5,099 bases of DNA, from positions 1-5,099 of the forward strand of contig CAJJDL010000281.1 of assembly GCA_905182935.1 (NCBI GenBank). Reading direction: 5' to 3'. Every line of letters begins with the position of its first letter. Within the stretch, counting starts at the first letter, position 1. The notes under the pieces are model-generated. The model did no database searches. It worked only from the letters and a program-made list of their open reading frames with translations, and was not told the origin of the DNA. A program made the position numbers and the translations under genes. Below, piece by piece: positions 1 through 5,099 of this stretch. The stretch is from an uncultured Nitrospinaceae bacterium (GTDB taxonomy: Bacteria; Nitrospinota; Nitrospinia; Nitrospinales; VA-1).

Positions 1-1247
1 TTGAATCTGAAAAACCTGACTTAATTGGGATTTCAATAGGCACTCCAGTGCAACTTATGTCGGGGGTTACATTTTCCACGCTTATCAAAGAAAAATATCC
101 AGATATTCATGTAACTGTCGGTGGCAATATAATCACTCGCCTGCGTGAAGAGTTTGCGAAGAAGGATAGTTTTTTTGGGACAGCATTTGACTCAATTATT
201 TTTTATGAAGGTGAACATCCGATTGTTTGGTTGACGGAAGCTTTGGATGGTAAACGTAAAATGGAAGACGTTCCTAACCTCATTTACCGTGAAGAAAATG
301 GAAGTATTCGCGTAAATAGTACTTATCAGGAAAAGGTAAATGAATTACCTCCTCCAGATTTTGATGGTATTCCATGGGAAAAATACTTCTCTCCGGAACG
401 GCTTGTTCCTTATCTGGGCACCCGCGGATGCTATTGGGGAGAGTGTACATTTTGTGATCATGGAGCCGGTTATATTGATCAGTTTCGCGCTAAACACGCC
501 GACCAGATAATTAGTGACTTGGAGCATCTAAAAAAAACATGTAACGCAAAACACTTTTTATTTACTGACGAATCGTTTCCACCTGCACTATTTAAAAAAC
601 TACCACCACTGATGGTTGAGAAAGGTCTTGATATATATTGGACAACTCTCATTCGCTTCGAATCTAGTCTGCTTGAACCTGAAGTCTGGGACTTGGCTGC
701 TCAATCGGGATGCCGTTCGCTTTATTTTGGGTTGGAGTCTGCTAATCAACGCATTATTAAATTGGTAAAAAAAGATACAGATATTTCTGCTGCAGTCACT
801 AACTTAACCGAAGCTAAGAGGGTAGGTATTTGGAGTCATGTTATGGCCTTTTATGGTTTCCCATCAGAAACAGCAGAAGAGGCTGAAGATACTAGACAGT
901 TCTTGATAAAAAACCAAGAGATTATCCACTCGGTTGAAATGTATTTTTTTGTTTTGTATAAACACGCCCCGGTCATGAATATGATCAAACAGTTAAATAT
1001 GGAAGTTAAGGAAAATCCTGAACACGATTTGGCTTTGGACTTTTATTACACTCCTAAGTCAGGTCAAACTATTGAAGAAGCCATGGGTCGTTATGAAAGT
1101 TTTTATCAAAACGATTTTGATCCATGGGCTATGCGAATCAACGCTCGCGAGCATGTTTTTCTTTATATTACCCACTATGGGACTAATAATCTCCCTGACC
1201 TATATAATAAAAATAAAGTTATTCCAGTAGGGCGTAGCCGATTTTAA
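1..1247 (+). CDS. B12-binding-type radical SAM protein, 5' end outside window
   Basis: The frame is open from base 3 with no stop, and the residues before the GTG at 48 (PDLIGISIGTP) already look like the middle of a cobalamin-binding Rossmann domain. The GTG is therefore not the true start and the gene begins upstream. The visible part is 414 codons. It opens with the end of the B12-binding fold (GISIG, then VTVGGN). The radical SAM core follows, with the cluster cysteines encoded at 429, 444 and 453 in RGCYWGECTFC, a CX4CX2C spacing. Further core motifs are FTDESF, YFGLES and MAFYGFPSETAEEAEDT, the last typical of Elp3/MiaB-like radical SAM barrels. The family uses a 4Fe-4S cluster to cleave SAM, and B12 members often methylate or rearrange unactivated carbons. 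The corrinoid DxHxxG loop would lie upstream and cannot be checked. The substrate is unknown. It ends with TAA, 131 bp before an MBL-fold gene on the same strand. Confidence 0.9.
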   Translation, partial: ESEKPDLIGISIGTPVQLMSGVTFSTLIKEKYPDIHVTVGGNIITRLREEFAKKDSFFGTAFDSIIFYEGEHPIVWLTEALDGKRKMEDVPNLIYREENGSIRVNSTYQEKVNELPPPDFDGIPWEKYFSPERLVPYLGTRGCYWGECTFCDHGAGYIDQFRAKHADQIISDLEHLKKTCNAKHFLFTDESFPPALFKKLPPLMVEKGLDIYWTTLIRFESSLLEPEVWDLAAQSGCRSLYFGLESANQRIIKLVKKDTDISAAVTNLTEAKRVGIWSHVMAFYGFPSETAEEAEDTRQFLIKNQEIIHSVEMYFFVLYKHAPVMNMIKQLNMEVKENPEHDLALDFYYTPKSGQTIEEAMGRYESFYQNDFDPWAMRINAREHVFLYITHYGTNNLPDLYNKNKVIPVGRSRF

Positions 1248-1299
1248 AATTTCAAATCCTTATGCCGTTCAGTGGGCCTATTATTTTGATTCAACTTTA

Positions 1300-1343
1300 G
1301 ATAAAGGTGGATTTCTTTATCACTTGAGTTAAGTGTTTTTTTT
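1300..1343 (+). terminator. Tandem hairpins with T tract, probable intrinsic terminator
   Basis: Two adjacent inverted repeats lie 53 bp after the radical SAM stop codon. The first is GATAAAG (1300-1306) with CTTTATC (1315-1321) around an 8-nt loop. The second is CACTT (1321-1325) with AAGTG (1331-1335) around a 5-nt loop, followed at once by eight T (1336-1343). The stem-plus-T-run layout is that of a Rho-independent terminator, but the stems are short and AT-rich, so termination may be partial. A second run of nine T (1355-1363) follows just before the next gene's ribosome binding site. If it works, the radical SAM and MBL genes would be only partly co-transcribed. Confidence 0.45.
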
Positions 1344-1367
1344 AGCTACTCTTATTTTTTTTTAAGC

Positions 1368-1371
1368 GGAG
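1368..1371 (+). promoter_or_regulatory. Ribosome binding site of the MBL-fold gene
   Basis: GGAG sits 7 nt before the ATG at 1379 and supports that start. It lies directly after a run of nine T and is the only purine-rich core close upstream. Confidence 0.65.
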
Positions 1372-1378
1372 CCAAAAA

Positions 1379-2791
1379 ATGATTAAGACCACCTTGATCG
1401 GGCATGCCTGTCTGCTTGTGCAGTCCAAGGAAACTACTATACTGACAGATCCTGTTTGGTTTGATTATATTTGGGAAGAAATAAATGTATTGTGCCCTAG
1501 CATCGTTTTGGAAAAGGATAAGATTCCGCCGATAGATGTACTTAATCTTTCTCATAGGCACCAAGATCACTTTGATGTTCGCACTTTAGCTTATCTTGTT
1601 CGAAACGAAAGAATTCTTAAACCCGATTCAATTATTCTTGCTCCTAAGGATGACCTTCTTCTCGATATCCTTAATGAATTAGAGTTTAAAAACATAAGGG
1701 TTGTTTCTGACTTTGAGGCTATTCAGATCAAAGATGTGACAATTACTCCAACCCCTTCGCTCAATCAGTCGAGTACAGCTGAAGATAGTTTTCCTGAACA
1801 CGGGCTTCTTGTGAGCGATGGGGAGGTCACAATTTGGAATCAGGTGGACTCTCAAGTAAACCCAGATATTATTCAGCGGATTGGAGAATTATATGGTCAG
1901 GTTGATTTTTTTCATTCTCGCTTTGTCCCTTTGCTTGAGGGTAATTTTAGCTACAATAAAGCTCTTAAACTACCGATTGACGAATACTGTACTTTCTTAA
2001 ATGTTGTGAAGGCACTTGGGCCAAAGTTTGTGGTGCCAGGTTCTGCTGCTTTTAGATACCGCGACGAATTAGCTTTCTTAAACCAATATACCTTTCCAAT
2101 TACCCAAGATCAGTTTCTCCGTGATGTGGCCGCATTTTGTCCGAAAGTATCCAGGGAGCATTTTTTCCCTGGTGATGTAGCACATATATCAGCTTCTGAA
2201 ATTCGAATAGATAAGCAATCATCTTCTTTTGTGAGTATCCTTGAAGATGATAGCCACCGTTTGACATTCAAACCGAATACAGAAGTCCCTTCCATTAAAA
2301 CTCAAACCATCGATCCTATCGAATACAAAAGAGAATTAAAAGTTGTTGAGAACTTTGTTCAAAACAATTTACTCGACCGAGTTTTAAAAAGTGAGTTGCT
2401 GGAAGGTTGGCAGCACTGGCAAATTGTTTATCAATTAGAAGTGTTCATGCAGGGAGAAACTCAAGTATGGACCATAGATTTTGGGCAATCTGGACAACCA
2501 AAGCTTCAGAAGGGGGATATTGGTAAAATAAATCTTTATGAGGGAATTTCTTCATCAGAGTTATGTGCGTTGGTTGAAGGCAATACATCGTGGGATTATG
2601 TGACTCTTTGCGGTAATTATCGGACTTTCAATAATATTTATAGGATTACTGATGGAGGGTTTGAAATTCCCCCTGAAAATAAATCCAACTATGCGTTGGA
2701 GCCTTTAATGGATATATTTCCATGGGATGGTGATATGGATCGTAGAAAATTTATGAAAGACGTTAAGCGTTGGAAAGGTAAGTCTGAATAA
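1379..2791 (+). CDS. MBL-fold metallo-hydrolase (CMAH/UlaG-like) with C-terminal SCP2-like domain
   Basis: Complete 470-residue protein with an ATG start behind a well-placed GGAG. The N-terminus (IGHACLLV, then ILTDPVW near 21-27) is the usual opening of the Lactamase_B_2 branch. The zinc motif HRHQDH is at residues 59-64. H141 and D157 (in WNQVDS) are candidates for further metal ligands. VVPGSAAFRY (218-227) and FFPGDV (262-267) recall CMP-N-acetylneuraminate hydroxylase-like proteins, but there is no Rieske domain, so true CMAH activity is not implied. Residues of about 315-425 form a separate region (WQIVYQLEVF, WTIDFG, then a G-x-SW segment) that resembles an SCP2/sterol-carrier-type fold, suggesting a hydrophobic or lipid-like substrate. 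No signal peptide or membrane segment is seen, so it is probably cytoplasmic. The MBL fold is certain, while the reaction and the C-terminal assignment are inference. It follows a radical SAM gene on the same strand and may share a pathway with it. Confidence 0.88.
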   Translation: MIKTTLIGHACLLVQSKETTILTDPVWFDYIWEEINVLCPSIVLEKDKIPPIDVLNLSHRHQDHFDVRTLAYLVRNERILKPDSIILAPKDDLLLDILNELEFKNIRVVSDFEAIQIKDVTITPTPSLNQSSTAEDSFPEHGLLVSDGEVTIWNQVDSQVNPDIIQRIGELYGQVDFFHSRFVPLLEGNFSYNKALKLPIDEYCTFLNVVKALGPKFVVPGSAAFRYRDELAFLNQYTFPITQDQFLRDVAAFCPKVSREHFFPGDVAHISASEIRIDKQSSSFVSILEDDSHRLTFKPNTEVPSIKTQTIDPIEYKRELKVVENFVQNNLLDRVLKSELLEGWQHWQIVYQLEVFMQGETQVWTIDFGQSGQPKLQKGDIGKINLYEGISSSELCALVEGNTSWDYVTLCGNYRTFNNIYRITDGGFEIPPENKSNYALEPLMDIFPWDGDMDRRKFMKDVKRWKGKSE

Positions 2792-3066
2792 AGGGAATAA
2801 ATTATTAAAAATATGACAATGGGTTGGACATAATAATTGAATGTTTATATTAAATAAATTTCATTAGGACTAGGTGTAATCTTTAGTTCCATACAAGAAC
2901 TTCTTTTAACTTAAAAAAAAGAGAAAGATTGCAAATCATTCCAAAGCCTTTAACGCCCCTCCAATTTAACCAACATAACTTGAACTTTGATTGTTTTGTG
3001 GCCTCATTTTTGATTCCTGAAAATATTTAAATGCTAAAAAGACATAAAATACTATAAAATAGTGCT

Positions 3067-3093
3067 TTGATTCAGTATTTATCTATAGATAAT
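3067..3093 (+). promoter_or_regulatory. Weak candidate sigma-70-like promoter for the efflux operon
   Basis: TTGATT (3067-3072) resembles a -35 box and GATAAT (3088-3093) a -10 box. The 15-nt spacer is shorter than the preferred 17, and AT-rich DNA yields such matches by chance. Its placement 60-90 bp before the adaptor start, and the palindrome covering the -10 element, are the reasons to list it. Confidence 0.25.
3079..3092. promoter_or_regulatory. Perfect 14-bp palindrome, candidate operator
   Basis: TTATCTATAGATAA is identical to its reverse complement over all 14 bases and has no spacer. It overlaps the candidate -10 element and lies 63 bp before the adaptor start codon, a typical position for a dimeric repressor site of an efflux operon. 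No regulator gene is present in the window. Because it has no loop it is more likely a protein site in DNA than an RNA hairpin. Chance occurrence in AT-rich sequence remains possible. Confidence 0.35.
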
Positions 3094-3142
3094 CCACTTT
3101 TTATCCGATTCATAATATACAGTTGTTACATTAGTTTTATAC

Positions 3143-3147
3143 AGGGA
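3143..3147 (+). promoter_or_regulatory. Ribosome binding site selecting a TTG start for the adaptor
   Basis: AGGGA is 8 nt ahead of the TTG at 3156. No ATG or GTG in this frame precedes the signal peptide, so this site decides for the rare TTG start. A second TTG at 3162 is possible but would be 14 nt away. Confidence 0.6.
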
Positions 3148-3155
3148 ACCCTCTC

Positions 3156-3473
3156 TTGGCATTGCACACCATAAACAAAAACCATTTCTGGCTAAATTGT
3201 TTGCTCATACTATTTTTCTTTTTAGTCTGTGGACAGGCGTATGCGCAAAAACCAGACAAACTCGCCCGAGTCAAAGTGTCAAAGGTGCAGACTCTACCTG
3301 AGGGTAATAAGATTGAATTGCCGGGTAATGTTCTACCCTGGGCAACATCCCAGCTAGCTGCGGAAGTAGATGGCCGAGTGGAAAAAATTTTGATAGAGGA
3401 AGGCCAGTCTGTGTTGGAAGGCGCTCCTCTGATCTATCTGCGAACTCAACCTAAAAAACTGGAACTAGAATAG
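3156..3473 (+). CDS. N-terminal fragment of MFP adaptor (signal peptide and first lipoyl half)
   Basis: A 105-residue product if translation stops at the TAG. TTG start with AGGGA 8 nt upstream. Residues 1-30 form a signal peptide: a short polar N-region with one Lys, a hydrophobic core CLLILFFFLVC, and AYA before a probable signal peptidase I cut at 30/31. There is no good lipobox, so it is probably not a lipoprotein. Residues of about 52-96 (IELPGNVLP, then AAEVDGRVEKILIEEGQSVLEGAPL) are the first half of the biotinyl-lipoyl-like domain, with the usual G-x-V and EG-x-V turns. On its own this fragment lacks the hairpin, the second lipoyl half and the barrel, so it could not work as an adaptor. 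Confidence 0.75.
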   Translation: MALHTINKNHFWLNCLLILFFFLVCGQAYAQKPDKLARVKVSKVQTLPEGNKIELPGNVLPWATSQLAAEVDGRVEKILIEEGQSVLEGAPLIYLRTQPKKLELE

Positions 3474-3476
3474 GCA

Positions 3477-4433
3477 ATGGCAGAGAAGGAAATAATAGCC
3501 AACCAGCTTGATGAATTGACTACAGGAACTCGCCCTGAGGTTATTGCGGAAGCTAATGCGGCTATGGAAAATACGGAAGCCGCCCTGAAACTTGCGCAGA
3601 TAGAATTGACCCGCACCCAGAAGCTATTTAAGGATGGTGTGCTTAGTGGTAACGATTTTGATACTGCCAGAACTGCGGCTGATCGTGCCCAAGCTGCTCA
3701 TAAAGGCAAAAAAGCCCGATGGGATGAACTTATAGCAGGACCGCGTATTGAGAAAATTAAACAACAGGAAGCTCGGCTGTCTGTCGCGGAAGCAAAAATA
3801 AAACTTCTTCATGACAATATCGACCGTTCTGTAATACGCTCTCCTTTTAATGGGTTTATTATCAAAAAGTTGACCGAAGTGGGGCAATGGCTAAAAAAAG
3901 GTGCCCCGGGGGTGACCATGATTTCCACGGATCCTGTTAAAGTGGAAGTTCATATTCCCCAACATTATTTTTACCAAGTTAGAAAAGGGATTAAGGTCCA
4001 AGTTATATTGGAAACTCGCCAAGATGGATTGTCCAACCGTATTTTCCAGGGCAAGGTAGTCGAGGTTATTCCTTTTGGAAATTCTACTTCACGAACCTTT
4101 CCCGTTCGTATTAAGGTGAACAATCCAAAGTCTATTCTGACAGCGGGAATGCTTGTCAAGGTGGTATACCAACTCAAAAAATCTTCTTCCAAACAAATCT
4201 ATGTTTCTAAGGATGCGCTAGTTCGCTCGCCTATGGAAACTGTGGTTTGGGTGGTTCGCTCGGAACCAGGAAAAATACTAAAAGCTCACAAAGTTATTGT
4301 CACTTCGGGAGAACAAAAAAATAGCATGATAGCCATTAACTCAAAAGATAATAAAATAAAAGTTGGTGATCGAGTGGTAGTTCAGGGCAATGAACGTCTT
4401 CGTCCTGGTATCAATGTTGAAATTGTAGAATAA
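3477..4433 (+). CDS. C-terminal fragment of MFP adaptor (hairpin, second lipoyl half, barrel)
   Basis: This is the same frame as the N-terminal fragment, reopening right after the TAG; the ATG at 3477 is 3 nt beyond the stop. No convincing ribosome binding site precedes it (GGAA at 3461-3464 is 12 nt away), so it is more likely an internal Met than a true start, although reinitiation is possible. Of its 318 residues, about 1-118 form the alpha-helical hairpin, about 119-160 the second lipoyl half (IRSPFNGFIIKKLTEVGQWL), about 160-235 the beta-barrel with RTFPVRIKV and LTAGMLVKV, and the rest the membrane-proximal domain ending GDRVVVQGNERLRPG. Without the upstream fragment it has no signal peptide and would stay in the cytoplasm. 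Family membership is clear, but the transported substrate is not. Confidence 0.8.
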   Translation: MAEKEIIANQLDELTTGTRPEVIAEANAAMENTEAALKLAQIELTRTQKLFKDGVLSGNDFDTARTAADRAQAAHKGKKARWDELIAGPRIEKIKQQEARLSVAEAKIKLLHDNIDRSVIRSPFNGFIIKKLTEVGQWLKKGAPGVTMISTDPVKVEVHIPQHYFYQVRKGIKVQVILETRQDGLSNRIFQGKVVEVIPFGNSTSRTFPVRIKVNNPKSILTAGMLVKVVYQLKKSSSKQIYVSKDALVRSPMETVVWVVRSEPGKILKAHKVIVTSGEQKNSMIAINSKDNKIKVGDRVVVQGNERLRPGINVEIVE

Positions 4434-4455
4434 CTACCCTAACGTCACCCTTGTT

Positions 4456-5099
4456 ATGAAGCTGATCGAACAATCCTTGAAATATGGTGTCACCGTTGCT
4501 GTTGGGGTGATCATGATTATTTTATTTGGAACCATATCGCTGTTCCGGATACCTGTCCAATTGGTTCCAGATGTGAGTCAGCCAGAGTTAACGGTATCCA
4601 CTGACTGGCCAGGTGCTAGCCCTGAAGAGGTAGAGCGTGATATTGTTGATGAACAGGAGAAACATCTAAAATCAATCGCCGGTTTGGTTGAAATGAAAAG
4701 TATTTCTCAGACCGGAAGATCAGAGATTTATCTAAAATTTCGCACTGGTTCCAACCTCCAGGAAATGTTGGTGCGCTCTTCCAACGCCCTCCAACAGGTA
4801 CCCTCCTACCCAGAAAATGCTAACGAACCGATTATTAAAACTGTAAATATTTCAGACCGCCCTATTGGTTGGTTTGTGCTTCAACCGCTTCCTGAAATGG
4901 TCGATAAAGTTGACGTTTATCAATACCACGATTTTGCTAAAGATCAGATTAAAACCCGTTTTGAGCGCATACCCGGTGTATCGGATAGTCAGGTACATGG
5001 TGGAAGTCCTTTGGAAGTTCATGTGATATTTAATTCTGATGCACTGGCTGAACGAGGTATAAGCATTGTTGAAATGCGAGAAGCACTGCGCCGGCAGAA
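4456..5099 (+). CDS. RND efflux transporter (AcrB/HAE-type), 3' end outside window
   Basis: The frame is open from the ATG at 4456 to the right edge (214 codons; full members are about 1,000-1,050). The start fits the family N-terminus exactly, but no clear ribosome binding site precedes it. With only 22 bp after the adaptor stop, translation may be coupled to the adaptor. Residues of about 11-31 are the first transmembrane helix. The first porter subdomain follows, with hallmarks IPVQLVPDV (32-40), LTVSTDWPGASPEEVE (45-60), IAGLVEMKSISQTG (74-87) and ALQQVPSYP (111-119), then ERIPGVSDSQV (170-180) leading toward the second porter subdomain. The protein uses the proton gradient to move substrates out through a tripartite channel. 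The proton-relay residues of the later helices are outside the window, so drug versus metal or lipid specificity cannot be settled, though the motifs favour the hydrophobe/amphiphile branch. No stops or frameshifts are seen. Confidence 0.93.
   Translation, partial: MKLIEQSLKYGVTVAVGVIMIILFGTISLFRIPVQLVPDVSQPELTVSTDWPGASPEEVERDIVDEQEKHLKSIAGLVEMKSISQTGRSEIYLKFRTGSNLQEMLVRSSNALQQVPSYPENANEPIIKTVNISDRPIGWFVLQPLPEMVDKVDVYQYHDFAKDQIKTRFERIPGVSDSQVHGGSPLEVHVIFNSDALAERGISIVEMREALRRQ

Larger units (their letters stand above)
2792..3155 (+). other. 364-bp intergenic region, no gene seen
   Basis: Strongly AT-rich DNA between the MBL gene and the efflux operon. Only very short open frames occur, without ribosome binding sites, and I see no remnant of a recognisable protein, no tRNA and no strong GC-rich terminator after the TAA at 2789-2791. 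It contains a small inverted repeat (ACTAT/ATAGT, 3051-3063), a perfect 14-bp palindrome (3079-3092) and three copies of TTTGATT (from 2986, 3009 and 3066). The length and the break in gene theme suggest that the efflux operon has its own promoter here. Confidence 0.6.
3156..4433 (+). pseudogene. RND-type periplasmic adaptor (HlyD/MFP family), interrupted by one in-frame TAG
   Basis: Read as a unit, this is a 425-codon membrane fusion protein with a TAG at codon 106 (3471-3473), a normal length for the family. The domain order is complete: signal peptide, first lipoyl half, helical hairpin, second lipoyl half, beta-barrel and membrane-proximal domain. The stop falls just after the first lipoyl half, at the start of the hairpin. 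There is no frameshift. The surrounding codons read LELE-stop-AMAEKE, where homologs usually have a polar or charged helix residue, and CAG, GAG or AAG would each be one base away. The adaptor would bridge the RND pump encoded 22 bp downstream to an outer-membrane channel. The alternatives are a nonsense mutation, a base-call error, or read-through/recoding. Nothing in the window settles which, and calling it a pseudogene is provisional. Confidence 0.7.

Noticed and set aside
48..50. GTG as start of the radical SAM gene
   Set aside because: The frame continues upstream to the window edge with family-typical residues, so the start is outside the window.
1352..1570. Minus-strand open frame overlapping the MBL start
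   Set aside because: It lies opposite a strongly supported gene and has no motif. The same holds for the other antisense frames inside the radical SAM, MBL and adaptor genes.
2880..2970. Minus-strand mini-ORF behind a GGAGGGG-like sequence
   Set aside because: The spacing to the ATG is too long and the product is only about 18 residues, with no recognisable features.
3051..3063. ACTAT/ATAGT inverted repeat as a terminator
   Set aside because: It has a 5-bp AT-only stem, a 3-nt loop and no T tract after it.
1285..3074. Repeated TTTGATTC element (1285, 3009, 3066, and a near copy at 2986)
   Set aside because: It is a short AT-rich word with irregular spacing in AT-rich intergenic DNA. Chance is sufficient without conservation data.
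1..5099. CRISPR array, tRNA/rRNA, insertion sequence or attachment site
   Set aside because: I found no regularly spaced repeats, transposase motifs, long terminal inverted repeats or RNA gene signatures.

Overview
The window is AT-rich (about 40% G+C by eye). It comes from a Gram-negative-type bacterium, because it carries a secreted periplasmic adaptor and the start of an RND inner-membrane pump. All genes read on the + strand. I cannot assign a phylum from the sequence.

Left half (1-2791): the 3' part of a B12-binding-type radical SAM enzyme, whose beginning lies outside the window, ends at 1247. A 131-bp gap with hairpins and long T runs follows. Next is a complete metallo-beta-lactamase-fold protein (1379-2791) with an HxHxDH zinc motif, resembling CMP-Neu5Ac-hydroxylase/UlaG-like hydrolases, plus a C-terminal extension that looks like an SCP2-type lipid-binding domain. 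The two may belong to one small biosynthetic or modification locus, possibly acting on a lipid. That is inference, since no substrate can be read from the sequence.

Middle (2792-3155): 364 bp of AT-rich DNA with no convincing gene. It holds a perfect 14-bp palindrome overlapping a weak promoter-like -10 element, just ahead of the next operon.

Right half (3156-5099): a two-gene efflux operon of a periplasmic adaptor (HlyD/membrane fusion family) and an RND transporter that runs off the right edge. The adaptor is split by a single in-frame TAG at 3471-3473. The reading frame is open and homologous in character on both sides, so the natural gene is one 425-codon unit (3156-4433). The stop may be a recent nonsense mutation, a sequencing error, or a read-through/recoded codon. 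The downstream RND gene shows no damage in its visible 214 codons.

The amber-interrupted adaptor is the main anomaly. I see no clear evidence of a wholly new system. The radical SAM / MBL-SCP2 pairing is the most plausible source of uncharacterised chemistry.
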